DNA of 64,000 nt from an uncultured Cohaesibacter sp. (GCF_963664735.1 NZ_OY761553.1:1007303-1071302), one strand, 5' to 3'; counted from the first letter of the stretch, positions 8,581-18,216 are shown. A program made the numbers and translations. Notes: a model not told the origin generated them from the sequence alone.

Positions 8581-8607
8581 CGGGCCTGACGTGAAAATTC
8601 AGGCCCG
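8581..8607 (-). promoter_or_regulatory. Intercistronic hairpin between ribokinase and DapA-family genes
   Basis: CGGGCCTGA (8581-8589) and TCAGGCCCG (8599-8607) form a perfect 9-bp stem with a 9-nt loop in the 62-bp gap. No T run follows on the minus strand, so it probably modulates stability or read-through within the operon. Confidence 0.6.
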
Positions 8608-8615
8608 AACGATTT

Positions 8616-9500
8616 TCATTTTATATCTACCGCAAAGGGAATCGAAGGTTGGGCCCCATTTTTGCTGCAAGCCAAACTCGCAGCTTTGACGGCCATACGG
8701 GTCGCGGTGACGGGGTCGGCACCATCGGCCAACATTTTGCTGAAATAGCCGCAGAAGGTATCGCCAGCTCCGGTGGTATCCACGACTTGTTCAGGTTTTG
8801 GCGAAGGGACTATGACGGGTTCCTTATTCGGTTCCACGACCATTGCACCATCTGCACCCAATGTAACAATCAGCAAGCGCCCAGTTTGAGTTGCGTAGGC
8901 TTTCGCTCTTTCCACTCTCGCCTCAGTGCCGGAACATAATGCGTCAAATTCCGTTTCATTGGATATGATGACATCCACCTTATTGGCAAGAGGAACATAG
9001 TCCTCTTGGAAAGGTGCGGTATTGAGAATGCTTTTTGCGCCAGCATTCTTGGCCAGATCAATGGCTTTATCTATCGCTACCAGCGGCACTTCCTGTTGCA
9101 GCAACAGAATGTCACCTTCAGCCAAATCGGCAAGCGTTTCTTGAGCTGTTGCGCTAGAGACTTCACCGTTGGCTCCCTTGACAATGGCAATGGTATTTTC
9201 GCCACTATCCTCGACCTGAATGAAGGCCAAGCCAGTGCTTTCCTCGCAAACACCTGTGCGGCTCAAGTCAACACCATCTTTATCTAGCAGCGCCAATGCG
9301 AGTTCGGCATGACTATCCTTGCCCGTGAGACCAACCATGCGGATATCCCCTCCGGCTCGGCGCACGGCTAGAGCCTGATTGGCCCCCTTGCCTCCTGCAG
9401 ACATGGCAAACCCCTTTGTGGGTATTGTCTCGCCCGGGCGGGGAAAGTCCGCAACCCGGATAACCATGTCCAGATTAATGGATCCAAAAACCGTAATCAT
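8616..9500 (-). CDS. rbsK: Ribokinase (PfkB family)
   Basis: A 294-residue cytoplasmic sugar kinase. It shows the N-terminal GSINLD start, the GGKGANQA substrate-binding signature (36-43), NETEF (181-185) and the C-terminal PfkB signature DTTGAGDTF with catalytic Asp247. Length matches bacterial ribokinases. GAGGAG precedes the ATG. It starts 11 bp after the second ATPase gene of the ABC transporter, so it is in the same transcript. Ribose set free by the two nucleoside hydrolases of this operon would be its natural substrate, giving ribose 5-phosphate. Confidence 0.92.
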   Translation of the reverse strand: MITVFGSINLDMVIRVADFPRPGETIPTKGFAMSAGGKGANQALAVRRAGGDIRMVGLTGKDSHAELALALLDKDGVDLSRTGVCEESTGLAFIQVEDSGENTIAIVKGANGEVSSATAQETLADLAEGDILLLQQEVPLVAIDKAIDLAKNAGAKSILNTAPFQEDYVPLANKVDVIISNETEFDALCSGTEARVERAKAYATQTGRLLIVTLGADGAMVVEPNKEPVIVPSPKPEQVVDTTGAGDTFCGYFSKMLADGADPVTATRMAVKAASLACSKNGAQPSIPFAVDIK

Positions 9501-9511
9501 CTTTCTGCTCC

Positions 9512-10561
9512 TCAGCTCTTGTCATTGAGATGGCAAGCAGACATGTGCCCGGATGCAATCTCTTTGAGCGGCGGCCTTGCTTGTCTACAAATATCCATAG
9601 CATGAGGACAGCGGGGATGGAAATGACACCCGGCAGGCGGTTTCAGAGGTGATGGAATTTCCCCTTTGATGGTGTGGAACGAAGAGTGTCGCCGCTTGAG
9701 GCTTGGCACCTGTCCCAATAGGGCCTGAGTATAGGGGTGGTTGGGTTTGGCGAACAACTCAGCCGTTGTTCCCTGTTCCACAATACGGCCCAGATACATA
9801 ACGACAACTCTGTCGGAGATGTGTCGCACTACGCCTATGTCATGACTGACAAACAGGTAGGCCAAATCATACTCGTCACGCAAGTCCATGAACAAGTTGA
9901 TAATCTGTGCCTGAATGGAAACGTCCAGAGAGGCTACGGCTTCATCGCAAACGACCATTTCCGGACGAACGGCAAGTGCGCGAGCGATGCCGATCCTCTG
10001 GCGTTGGCCACCTGAAAACTGGTGCGGGAAGCGGTTCTGGGTAGCGGGATCTACACCGCATTGAAGCAGAACCTTTTCGATATGGGCTTCCATCTCGGCA
10101 TCAGGGACTACCTTGTGATACTGCGCCGCTTCAGAAACGGACTTTCCGATGCGGTAGCGTGGATTAAGCGAGTCCAACGGATCCTGAAAGATCATCTGGA
10201 TTTTCAGGTGAAACTGGTTGACGTCCTTTGACGAGACATGAGCGACATCCTGACCATTGTAGAGGATGCGTCCTTCTGTTGGATCGTCAATTCCAGCCAC
10301 AATGCGGCCAAGAGTTGATTTGCCACAACCAGATTCTCCGACCAGCCCGACAACCTCGCGGCGATGGATTGCAAAGGAGGCATCATCCACCGCATGCACT
10401 GTACGTCGGTTCATTGGTGCACCGAGGCGGGCAGCGATTTTTGCCGCGAAATCCGGCTTCCGTTCGAAACGACGCGTTACATGGTCGATTTCAAGCAATG
10501 GGGCCTTTTCATTGTCTGCGACTTGATTGGGGGACAAACTTGTCTGAGGGTTGGAGATCAT
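9512..10561 (-). CDS. ABC transporter ATP-binding protein, DppF/OppF type
   Basis: A 349-residue peptide/nickel-type ATPase. Walker A is GESGCGKST, the signature is FSGGQRQR, Walker B is VVCDEAVASLD, and the C-terminal oligopeptide/dipeptide extension contains CHFHPRCPHAMDIC. The start at 10561 is preferred to 10597 because it makes an ATGA overlap with the previous ATPase gene and has AGGGAGAA upstream. It pairs with the DppD-type ATPase to energise the importer. Cargo is inferred from the operon to be a nucleoside rather than a peptide. Confidence 0.93.
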   Translation of the reverse strand: MISNPQTSLSPNQVADNEKAPLLEIDHVTRRFERKPDFAAKIAARLGAPMNRRTVHAVDDASFAIHRREVVGLVGESGCGKSTLGRIVAGIDDPTEGRILYNGQDVAHVSSKDVNQFHLKIQMIFQDPLDSLNPRYRIGKSVSEAAQYHKVVPDAEMEAHIEKVLLQCGVDPATQNRFPHQFSGGQRQRIGIARALAVRPEMVVCDEAVASLDVSIQAQIINLFMDLRDEYDLAYLFVSHDIGVVRHISDRVVVMYLGRIVEQGTTAELFAKPNHPYTQALLGQVPSLKRRHSSFHTIKGEIPSPLKPPAGCHFHPRCPHAMDICRQARPPLKEIASGHMSACHLNDKS

Positions 10562-11556
10562 GAGGCTTGTTCTCCCTGACTGATCGGATGCACACAACGA
10601 ACGGAACGGTCGCGCCCTTCCTGCCGAACCAATTCAACACTTTCCAGGCAATCGAGTTGGACATAGGGGCAGCGAGGGTGGAACCGGCAGCCTTTTGGCA
10701 TGCGGTCGATGGGTGGCGTCATTCCCGGAATCTGGAACAGACGTTCTCCGGGCGCATTGTCCGACGGAATTGAACGGATGAGCCCCTGAGTGTAAGGATG
10801 AAGCGGATGATCCAATACATCATCAAGCAGCCCTTCTTCGACAACAGATCCGGCATACATCACATAAACCCGTTGAGTAAGTTCAGCGACAACGGTCAGG
10901 TCGTGCGTGATCCAAATGAGTGCTGTGCCTCGTTCCTTGCAGAGCTTTTGCATCTCGGCAATAATCTGCGCCTGAATGGTCACATCGAGCGCTGTGGTTG
11001 GCTCATCGGCGATGATCAGGTCCGGATTGTTGAGCATGGCAATGGCAATTGCCACACGTTGGCGCATACCTCCGGAAAACTGATGCGGATAGGCATAGAG
11101 CCGTTCTTCAGGATCCGGGATGCCGACCATGCCAAGAGCATCTCGACATCGCTTGCGGGCCTCTGATTTGTCTATCTTTGGATCATGCGCTGTAACGGCT
11201 TCGATCATTTGCGTATCGATGCGCAAGACCGGATTGAGGGTCATCATCGGGTCCTGGAAAATCATGGCCATGCGTTCGCCCCGCAAGGAGCGCAGGCGCT
11301 TGGCTGATACTTTGCGCAAATCCTCACCATTGAGCAGGATCTCGCCCTTTGAGACCCGGCCCGGCCGATCGATAAGGCCCATGATCGAAAGGCCCGTTAC
11401 CGATTTGCCGGAGCCGGATTCGCCCACCAGTCCAACAATTTCGCCCGGCTTGATTGCCAGATTTACGTTACGGACTGCCGCAACGGCACCTTTGTCCCCA
11501 TCGAACACGGTCTCCAGACCGCGCAATTCAAGGGTATAGTCTGATCTGCTGGTCAT
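10558..11556 (-). CDS. ABC transporter ATP-binding protein, DppD/OppD type
   Basis: A 332-residue ATPase with Walker [10 protein letters not shown], signature FSGGMRQR, Walker [13 protein letters not shown] and a C-terminal extension with CRFHPRCPY, all typical of the D subunit of dipeptide/nickel importers. The longer open frame begins at 11625 inside the permease gene, but ATG 11556 with AAGGA upstream lies just after the permease stop and is the likely start. It overlaps the next ATPase gene by 4 bp, indicating coupled translation. Confidence 0.92.
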   Translation of the reverse strand: MTSRSDYTLELRGLETVFDGDKGAVAAVRNVNLAIKPGEIVGLVGESGSGKSVTGLSIMGLIDRPGRVSKGEILLNGEDLRKVSAKRLRSLRGERMAMIFQDPMMTLNPVLRIDTQMIEAVTAHDPKIDKSEARKRCRDALGMVGIPDPEERLYAYPHQFSGGMRQRVAIAIAMLNNPDLIIADEPTTALDVTIQAQIIAEMQKLCKERGTALIWITHDLTVVAELTQRVYVMYAGSVVEEGLLDDVLDHPLHPYTQGLIRSIPSDNAPGERLFQIPGMTPPIDRMPKGCRFHPRCPYVQLDCLESVELVRQEGRDRSVRCVHPISQGEQAS

Positions 11557-11560
11557 GGTT

Positions 11561-12526
11561 CTAATCCTTGAATTTTGGATTGAGGACATCGCGCAAGCGG
11601 TCACCAACAAGGTTGATGCCAACAATCAACAGCAGCAAAGCCACACCGGGGAACACCGAGATCCACCAATCGCCAGACAGCATGTATTTGTTGCCATTGG
11701 AGATGAGCAGTCCAAGAGATGGTTCTGTCACAGGCAACCCGATTCCGAGAAACGATAACGTGGCTTCAAGACTGACGGCATAAGCAACGCGCATGGTTGC
11801 TACAACGATGAGCGGCGGCAGACAGTTGGGCAATATGTGATTGAGCGTCACCATGCGGGAAGGCAGGGCAAGACAACGGGCAGCATCCACGTAGGTTCGT
11901 CCGCGCTCGACCAGAGCCGCACCTCGCACCGTTCGGGCATAATAAGCCCATTGGGTAACAACCAGTGCGACGATGATCTTGTCAACACCCTGCCCCAAGA
12001 TGGCCAAGAGAATAAGAGCGACAAGGATCGGCGGGAAACTGAGCTGGATATCAACCAGACGCATGACCAGCGTATCGGTACGCCCACCAAAATAGGCGCT
12101 GACAAGGCCCATGATAGAGCCAATAACCAGTGCGATACCGGCGGAGACAATGCCCACAAAAATACTGGTCCTAAGTCCATATAGAATAGCGCTGAGAAGG
12201 TCCCTGCCCTGATCGTCGGTTCCGAGCCAATAGGTCATACCCGAAAAGCTCTCGGATCCGGGCGGCAGCCGGTTGTCCATGATATCAAGGACCGCAAGAT
12301 CATAGGGGTTTTGCGGTGAAATCCAATGCGAGAACAGTGCCGCCAGAAGAAGGATTATGACAATCAGTGAACCTAGCAATCCCAGCGGGTCGGTCAAAAC
12401 CCGTTTGATCGCACGGCGTACGGGGCGCGCTGGTGGTTCGGGCGGAAAATGATTTGCAGCGGCAATCAACTCAGATAGGTCAGCTGACTGAGCAACGTTA
12501 TTTGCGTTGGTGGATAGATCGGTCAT
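11561..12526 (-). CDS. ABC transporter permease, DppC type
   Basis: A 321-residue inner-membrane permease with an N-terminal cytoplasmic stretch, a first membrane helix near residues 50-70, a large extracytoplasmic loop, then five further helices. The binding-protein-dependent signature (VDAARCLALPSRMVTLNHILPN) contacts the ATPase. This N-terminal layout is typical of DppC/OppC. The start overlaps the DppB gene stop by 4 bp. It forms the channel together with the DppB-type permease. Confidence 0.92.
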   Translation of the reverse strand: MTDLSTNANNVAQSADLSELIAAANHFPPEPPARPVRRAIKRVLTDPLGLLGSLIVIILLLAALFSHWISPQNPYDLAVLDIMDNRLPPGSESFSGMTYWLGTDDQGRDLLSAILYGLRTSIFVGIVSAGIALVIGSIMGLVSAYFGGRTDTLVMRLVDIQLSFPPILVALILLAILGQGVDKIIVALVVTQWAYYARTVRGAALVERGRTYVDAARCLALPSRMVTLNHILPNCLPPLIVVATMRVAYAVSLEATLSFLGIGLPVTEPSLGLLISNGNKYMLSGDWWISVFPGVALLLLIVGINLVGDRLRDVLNPKFKD

Positions 12527-13500
12527 TCGGATCCCCCATCAATTTTGACGCGGGGATCAACCAGCGTATAGGTCAGGTCAACGATAAGGTTGATCACTGT
12601 GAACATGAGCACGGTGATCATCAGATAAGCCAGAATAACCGGGCGATCGAGTGTCGTAATGGCATCGATAATCAGCTTGCCCATGCCTGGCCAAGAAAAG
12701 ATCGTTTCGGTGACAACAGCAAAGGCGATCAGCGCACCGAGTTCCAGTCCGACGACCGTAATCAACGGAATAAGGGTATTTTTCAGCACATGCAGGAAAA
12801 CAATACGCCACTCACTGACGCCCTTGGCGCGAGCAAACCGGACATATTCGGATTGCAAGGCTTCAGACACACCGGCTCGGGTAAGTCGAATGACAAGAGA
12901 AATCTTGAACAGCGCCAGATTGAGCGCGGGAAGGAAGATATGCGAAAGGCCATCTGCGGTCAGGAAGCTGACGGGAACACCGAGCACATCAACTGTCTCA
13001 CCTCGCCCGGAGGCAGGCAGAATATCGAGTTTGACCGCGAACAGCAGGATCATCATCAAGCCGACCCAAAATGTTGGCAACGAGAATCCCAAAATGGAAA
13101 ACGCCATAATGCCGCGGGATTCTGGCTTGGAAGGCCGCAAGCCCGCAACAACGCCCAGAGGAATGCCGATAACAAGCCCCATAACCAATGCGCTAAAGGC
13201 CAATTCCAAAGTGGCAGGCATACGCTCGAAGATCAATCCGAGTGCCGGACGGTTATAAAGGAATGAGTTCCCTAAATCGCCGGATAATGCACCTTTGAGA
13301 AAATGCCAATATTGCACCCAGACCGGCTGGTCCAACCCCATGCGAACGATGAGATCTGCACGCTCTTGCGGGGTAGCAGATGCGGAGATCATGACGTCAA
13401 CCGGATTACCGACCAGATATACGCCAACGAAGACGAGGATTGACATCACCAGCAAGGTGAGTATCGTCTGACCTCCACGGCGAAGAAGATAGGCAGTCAT
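12523..13500 (-). CDS. ABC transporter permease, DppB type
   Basis: A 325-residue inner-membrane permease with an N-terminal helix (about 10-30), periplasmic loop and five C-terminal helices. It carries the permease signature near VRFARAKGVSEWRIVFLHVLKN and the family ending DPRVK. Its ATG overlaps the upstream nucleoside hydrolase stop (ATGA, 4 bp), linking transport and hydrolysis genes by translational coupling. Confidence 0.92.
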   Translation of the reverse strand: MTAYLLRRGGQTILTLLVMSILVFVGVYLVGNPVDVMISASATPQERADLIVRMGLDQPVWVQYWHFLKGALSGDLGNSFLYNRPALGLIFERMPATLELAFSALVMGLVIGIPLGVVAGLRPSKPESRGIMAFSILGFSLPTFWVGLMMILLFAVKLDILPASGRGETVDVLGVPVSFLTADGLSHIFLPALNLALFKISLVIRLTRAGVSEALQSEYVRFARAKGVSEWRIVFLHVLKNTLIPLITVVGLELGALIAFAVVTETIFSWPGMGKLIIDAITTLDRPVILAYLMITVLMFTVINLIVDLTYTLVDPRVKIDGGSE

Positions 13501-14555
13501 TGCAGTTCTTCCTCCCTGTTTGATTCATTCTGTTTTTTATATGGTTTGACCATAGTGTCTGTTTTCGCAAGCAACTTCAGATGGTCAAGGAACATCTCTT
13601 TTACCGCATCGCTTGCCACTCTATCGGCTATCTGGTGCGGCAATTGAACGGTTTCACCCGTTGTTTTGTCGATTGTGATTTTGTTTCTAATCCGACTGGT
13701 GTGACCGGCTAGTTCAGGTCCTGTCGCGACGGAAACCAAAGAGCGCCGCGTATGAAACAATTCCGGAGCAACGAGCCAGACAACGGGCAATAAATCGTGT
13801 ACAGGGCCACCAGGTCCGCCGTAAAGTTCGGGATTTTCGCGGTCACTGGCACGGAAAAGATTTGAAAAGGCACGTCCGACAAGACCCGCTTGCTGTTCGA
13901 TGTCGTCAAGATCCATTTTCGTTAACCGACAGGTCCATGTTACGTCCAACGGAAATAGTGTGAGCGGTATGCCGCTTTCGCAAACCATGCGCGCAGCATG
14001 AGGATCGCTGAGCATGTTCATTTCGGCATAAGGGGCGCGGTTGCCCAAGGCCTCAAAGGCTCCGCCCATCGCAAGGATATTTTCAATACCTTTCTGACAG
14101 GCCTCTTTTCCAACCAGCTTCATTGCCAAAGCGACATCCGTCATTGGTCCTGTCACGACAAGAGAGATTGGACGCGCCCTCAAAGCGGCGTCTCTGATGG
14201 CACGGGCCATTGCCTCTGCTGCGTTTAGCTCTGACGTAATGGTGCTTGGAACGACATTTGGTAAATGTAGTTCAATCTCTGAGAGATGGTCACAAAAGCT
14301 TCCAAGAGCCTTGTGTGCGCCGAAAATCTGATCTCTGAGCAACGGACCTGACGAGCCTTTGTAACACGGCACCGTCTGGTCTTTGTGTGCGAGAGCCACT
14401 GTCAGCTTTGCGTTTTTCAACGCGACATCGACCGACACATTACCCGCAACAGCGCCAATACCAATAAGCTCAATGTCGCTATCTGCCAGAGCAAACAGAA
14501 TGGCAGCCATATCATCAATACCGGGATCGGACGAGAGAAATACCCGTTTACTCAT
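13497..14555 (-). CDS. Nucleoside hydrolase (inosine-uridine type), copy 1
   Basis: A 352-residue protein of the inosine-uridine preferring nucleoside hydrolase family, which cleaves the N-glycosidic bond of ribonucleosides to base plus ribose. The Ca-binding motif SSDPGIDD lies near the N-terminus, with further family blocks MNMLSDPHAA in the middle and GGPVHDLLP toward the C-terminus supplying the second Asp. ATG 14555 is used; an in-frame TTG at 14567 would overlap the preceding gene by 8 bp. Only distantly similar to copy 2, so the two may split purine and pyrimidine nucleosides; that division is inference. Confidence 0.9.
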   Translation of the reverse strand: MSKRVFLSSDPGIDDMAAILFALADSDIELIGIGAVAGNVSVDVALKNAKLTVALAHKDQTVPCYKGSSGPLLRDQIFGAHKALGSFCDHLSEIELHLPNVVPSTITSELNAAEAMARAIRDAALRARPISLVVTGPMTDVALAMKLVGKEACQKGIENILAMGGAFEALGNRAPYAEMNMLSDPHAARMVCESGIPLTLFPLDVTWTCRLTKMDLDDIEQQAGLVGRAFSNLFRASDRENPELYGGPGGPVHDLLPVVWLVAPELFHTRRSLVSVATGPELAGHTSRIRNKITIDKTTGETVQLPHQIADRVASDAVKEMFLDHLKLLAKTDTMVKPYKKQNESNREEELQ

Positions 14556-14559
14556 GGCG

Positions 14560-15537
14560 TTACCCAACCTGTGAAAGCGAACGGATCCGTTCGCTTAAAA
14601 GAGAAAAGACACCATCGGCATCGACTTTCTGCACGATCTTCGCGTTTGGCTTTTCTTCGGATTGACCGTACCAATCAGCGACCGTCTGCCCACGACATAA
14701 TTTGCTGTCACATTCTACGAAGACGTGTGCGGCTTCGGTCTCGAACAGCTCCGGAGCGACCAGATAGAGGGTAACAAGGGGATCATGCATCGGTCCGCCA
14801 TCGCCCCCATATCTTTTGGGATCATTGCGCGCCCATCCTGTCAATAGTTCGTGCGTGGCGGCAAGAGGCGTTCCCGTATCACCTCCCTCGAACCGTGCGA
14901 TCCTCTCAGGAGAGGTCATTGCCTGATGCGTTGCATCCAGTGGCAGGGCTACATAATTGAGACCTGCAGCGTAAACAATATTCGCTGCATGCGGGTCTGC
15001 AAGTATATTGAATTCTGACGTTAAGGTCCTGTTGCCGGCGATCCGATAGGCTCCGCCCATGGAAACGACACAATCGATGACCGGTAGCAACTCAGGATGA
15101 AGCTTGATCAAAACGGCCAGATTGGTCATGGGCCCCAAAGTGCAAATCGTCAGCGTTTCATTGTTCTTTTGGGCGTTTTTCAGCAGTTCCGCCATTTTGT
15201 CAACGGCATGTTGGCTCTCAGGCTTGGTAATCGGATCTGGCAAAACCAACTTACCCAAACCGCCGGTGCCATGGAATTTACCGAAAATTGGTTCGCCGAT
15301 CATTGGCCCATCGCATCCCGGATGGACGGGTACGTCGGTCCGTTTTGCTAGTTCCAAAATCTTGAGCGCATTCATTGTGCAGACTTCAAGTGGAACATTG
15401 CCGCAAACGGTGGTTATCGCTTTGACATCCAGCTCTGGAGATCCCAGAGCGAAAAGGATTGCGAGCGCATCATCGACGCCGGGGTCGCAGTCAATGATGA
15501 TAGATTTCGGTTTGGAAGATTTAGCCTCTGCGGTCAT
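14560..15537 (-). CDS. Nucleoside hydrolase (inosine-uridine type), copy 2
   Basis: A 325-residue nucleoside hydrolase. The Asp cluster DCDPGVDDA lies at about residues 16-24, TLGPMTNLA in the middle, FNILADPHAA near 200 and GGPMHDPL toward the C-terminus, together forming the Ca site and ribose pocket. No signal peptide is seen, so it acts on imported nucleosides in the cytoplasm. It follows the receptor gene after an 85-bp gap holding a perfect 12-bp hairpin. Confidence 0.92.
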   Translation of the reverse strand: MTAEAKSSKPKSIIIDCDPGVDDALAILFALGSPELDVKAITTVCGNVPLEVCTMNALKILELAKRTDVPVHPGCDGPMIGEPIFGKFHGTGGLGKLVLPDPITKPESQHAVDKMAELLKNAQKNNETLTICTLGPMTNLAVLIKLHPELLPVIDCVVSMGGAYRIAGNRTLTSEFNILADPHAANIVYAAGLNYVALPLDATHQAMTSPERIARFEGGDTGTPLAATHELLTGWARNDPKRYGGDGGPMHDPLVTLYLVAPELFETEAAHVFVECDSKLCRGQTVADWYGQSEEKPNAKIVQKVDADGVFSLLSERIRSLSQVG

Positions 15538-15556
15538 GACAGACTCTTTCTGTTAA

Positions 15557-15588
15557 GGCGAAGCGATGCCATTAGCCATCGCTTCGCC
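15557..15588 (-). promoter_or_regulatory. Intercistronic hairpin after the ABC receptor gene
   Basis: GGCGAAGCGATG (15557-15568) and CATCGCTTCGCC (15577-15588) make a perfect 12-bp stem with an 8-nt loop between the substrate-binding-protein gene and the first nucleoside hydrolase gene. No T run follows. It probably protects or attenuates so that receptor mRNA exceeds the distal genes. Confidence 0.7.
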
Positions 15589-15622
15589 CCTTGGCTCTTA
15601 GGTCTTTTCTGCGGGTCGTTCG

Positions 15623-17188
15623 TTATTTGGCCGGATGCACGTTGGCTGCAAGGGTATAGCCATCAGTTCTGCCGACATAGGTGAGACCGGTCTTGAGGCC
15701 CCATGTGTGCGCTAGAAAGAAGACTGGAATTACACCCATATCATCCATGGCAATTTTCATAGCGTCCTGAAGTGCAAGGTCGCGTTCTTTTGCGTCAAGC
15801 AAGCTACGACCACGCTGAAGGGCTTCATCGAAAGCCTTCGAGCTGTAGCGACCACGGTTGCCTCGTCCGGCGTTTGCACTATAGGTTTCCAAAAGAGGAC
15901 CGAGCACGCCAGAGGCTTCGCCTGTTTCAACAGCTGCACCACCCATGATGAAGCTGAATTCCAGTTTGGAAGCGCGGGAGAAATAGACACTCTTTGGCAG
16001 GGTCACGATCTTGGTGTTGATGCCAACACGGGTAAACATCTGCCCGATAGCCTGAGCAACAAGACTGTCGTTTGGATAGCGGTCGTTCGAAGCGTGGAAC
16101 GTCAGATCAAATCCGTTCGGATAGCCAGCTTCAGCAAACAGTTCCTTGGCTTTCTTGGGATCATATGGGTCCGGTTTCAGGCTTTCCACATATCCGGTGT
16201 AGCCATCAGGAACCAACTGCCCAGCAGGAACACCCTGCTTATCCATGATGCGATCAATAATTGCCTGCCGGTTGATTGCCAGAGAAAGGCCGTGGCGGAC
16301 ACGCACATCCTTCAGTGGGTTTTCTCCGTTAGGACCTTTGGCGAAAGGAGAGTCATCCCGATCCTGATCCATGTGCAGATACATGACGCGGTTAGAGCTA
16401 TTGGTAACGATGCCCGTGCCCTTGTTGTTTTCCAAAGTGCCAATATTTGCAGGCGGCACCTGTTCGATCATGTCGACATCGCCGGACAACAGGGAGGCCA
16501 CGCGAGCAGATGAATCTGCAAACACTTTGAACGTTACATTATCCCAATCCGGTTTTGTGCCCCAATAGTTGTCATTGCGGGTCAGCTCGATGGTGCTATC
16601 AGGAATCCAGCTGACAAATTTGTATGGACCGGTTCCGACTACGCCCTTGCCGGAATTCAGCTCAGAACTTGCGGTTTCACCTTCTTCTGATGGTAAAATG
16701 GCAATCCGAGACAGATTGTTCGGCAGCAATGGCATGGCGACATCAGTCTTGAATTCCACAGTCATCGGATCGACTGCAGTAACGGATGTGATGCCTTTGA
16801 CATATGGCATAAAGGAACTTGGGCTGTTTTCAGAGGCTAGTTTGACACGCGCGATTGATGCAACAACATCTTTAGCATCCAGGTCGGACCCATCATGGAA
16901 CTTTACGCCTTCACGCAGATGAAACTGCCATGTCGTCGGGTCAACGGCTTTCCATTCCGTAGCAAGAGCTGGCGTGAGCTGCTGACGATCATCCTGATTG
17001 ACAAGTCCATCAAAGATGTTGCGTGCCATGGCGCTGTTCGTGCCAATCACATAGAACTGAGGATCCATCGAAGTCGGGGATCCGGCAATGCCGATTTTCA
17101 GGTCTGCTGCCAAAGCCGCAGGCGTGGCAAGGCAGGTAGCTAGAAGACCAGCAGCAATTGACATTGCAAAGGATGGTTTCTTCACCAT
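15623..17188 (-). CDS. ABC transporter substrate-binding protein, family 5 (peptide/nickel type)
   Basis: A 521-residue periplasmic receptor of solute-binding family 5. A Sec signal peptide ends around residue 27 (AALAA), followed by DLKIGIAGSPTSMDP and the family motif WQFHLREGVKFHDGS about 75-90 residues further on. ATG 17188 has GGGAGGAAA directly upstream; the longer frame at 17203 would overlap that site. First gene of the nine-gene operon, divergent from the LysR gene. Family 5 receptors bind peptides, nickel, heme or sugars; nucleosides would be unusual and rest on the operon context. Confidence 0.93.
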   Translation of the reverse strand: MVKKPSFAMSIAAGLLATCLATPAALAADLKIGIAGSPTSMDPQFYVIGTNSAMARNIFDGLVNQDDRQQLTPALATEWKAVDPTTWQFHLREGVKFHDGSDLDAKDVVASIARVKLASENSPSSFMPYVKGITSVTAVDPMTVEFKTDVAMPLLPNNLSRIAILPSEEGETASSELNSGKGVVGTGPYKFVSWIPDSTIELTRNDNYWGTKPDWDNVTFKVFADSSARVASLLSGDVDMIEQVPPANIGTLENNKGTGIVTNSSNRVMYLHMDQDRDDSPFAKGPNGENPLKDVRVRHGLSLAINRQAIIDRIMDKQGVPAGQLVPDGYTGYVESLKPDPYDPKKAKELFAEAGYPNGFDLTFHASNDRYPNDSLVAQAIGQMFTRVGINTKIVTLPKSVYFSRASKLEFSFIMGGAAVETGEASGVLGPLLETYSANAGRGNRGRYSSKAFDEALQRGRSLLDAKERDLALQDAMKIAMDDMGVIPVFFLAHTWGLKTGLTYVGRTDGYTLAANVHPAK

Positions 17189-17322
17189 GAGGTTTCCTCC
17201 CAAATTTTGTTTTCAGAGCAGCCTATTGGCTCAATGTGAATCAAGTTTAGGGCACAGGAACTCCAAAACACAATTCAAATTTTCTTGCCAATCCATGCCG
17301 AAATGTTATAGGATAGATTATT

Positions 17323-18216
17323 ATGCATCACATACAACAACGTCAGATCGAAGCCTTTCGTGCCGTCATGATTGCGGGGTCCATCAGCGCCGCAGCAGCG
17401 AGTTTGAACATCACGCAGCCAGCCGTCAGCCGATTGATCCGCGATTTGGAAGCGGAGATCGGGTTTTCCCTATTCAACAGGGTTCGTGGCAGGCTTGTGC
17501 CTAGAGCACAGGCGTCAAAATTGTTTCACGAAGTTGAGCGTGTATTTGTTGGACTTGACCACATCTCACGCGTTGCTCAGGACATCAACGCAGAATCCGA
17601 GGGTTTCATACGGCTTGGCACGGTTAGTTCCCTCAACAAGGTCTGCGCTTCAGTTGTTTTGCCAGAAGTTCTTGCGGCTCACCCGCGTTTGAGTGTCATA
17701 TTCGACACAGAAAGCACGGAGCGTGTGTTGGATCTTGTCAGTCTCCGGCATTATGATATAGGTCTGATTTGCAGCGAATATGTGCCTACAGGCTTGTACA
17801 GTGTTTTGCTGGGGCGCGGAGACGCAGTTGCGGTTGTGGCCACTGACCATCCTTTGGCGCAAAGAGATAGCATCTCCATGAAGGATCTCTGCAACGAACG
17901 TCTCATTCTGCCCGGCAGAACGTCACCCTTGCGTTTATCTTTGGAAAAGACGATTCAGGCTGCCAACATCAACACGAGCAACTCAATAGAAGCGTCACTG
18001 GCCAACGGGTGTCGGCTGGCTTCTGCCAATCTCGGCGTTACCATAACCGATCCATTGGTGGCAAAATCTTCTTCCGCTCAGGTTAAAATACTCAAGCTCG
18101 AACCATCCATGCCCGTTTCTTATCAGCTTGTCAGATTGGAGAAAGCCAAACCGACAGGCCCTTCGGCTCTATTCGAGGCCAGCTTTAAGAAGGCAATCAC
18201 CAAATTGTTGGAATAA
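17323..18216 (+). CDS. LysR family transcriptional regulator
   Basis: A 297-residue regulator with an N-terminal winged helix-turn-helix (about residues 3-62, SISAAAASLNITQPAVSRLI) and a periplasmic-binding-protein-like effector domain (about 90-290). It is divergent from the receptor gene with 134 bp between the two starts, the usual layout for a LysR regulator and its target. It most probably controls the nucleoside operon, with a nucleoside or pentose as inducer; the ligand is inference. Confidence 0.92.
   Translation: MHHIQQRQIEAFRAVMIAGSISAAAASLNITQPAVSRLIRDLEAEIGFSLFNRVRGRLVPRAQASKLFHEVERVFVGLDHISRVAQDINAESEGFIRLGTVSSLNKVCASVVLPEVLAAHPRLSVIFDTESTERVLDLVSLRHYDIGLICSEYVPTGLYSVLLGRGDAVAVVATDHPLAQRDSISMKDLCNERLILPGRTSPLRLSLEKTIQAANINTSNSIEASLANGCRLASANLGVTITDPLVAKSSSAQVKILKLEPSMPVSYQLVRLEKAKPTGPSALFEASFKKAITKLLE

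Noticed and set aside
12433-13266. 277-codon plus-strand open frame opposite the two permease genes
   Set aside because: Antisense to overlapping DppB and DppC genes; composition rich in Asn, Gln, Arg and His is typical of the reverse strand of membrane-protein genes.
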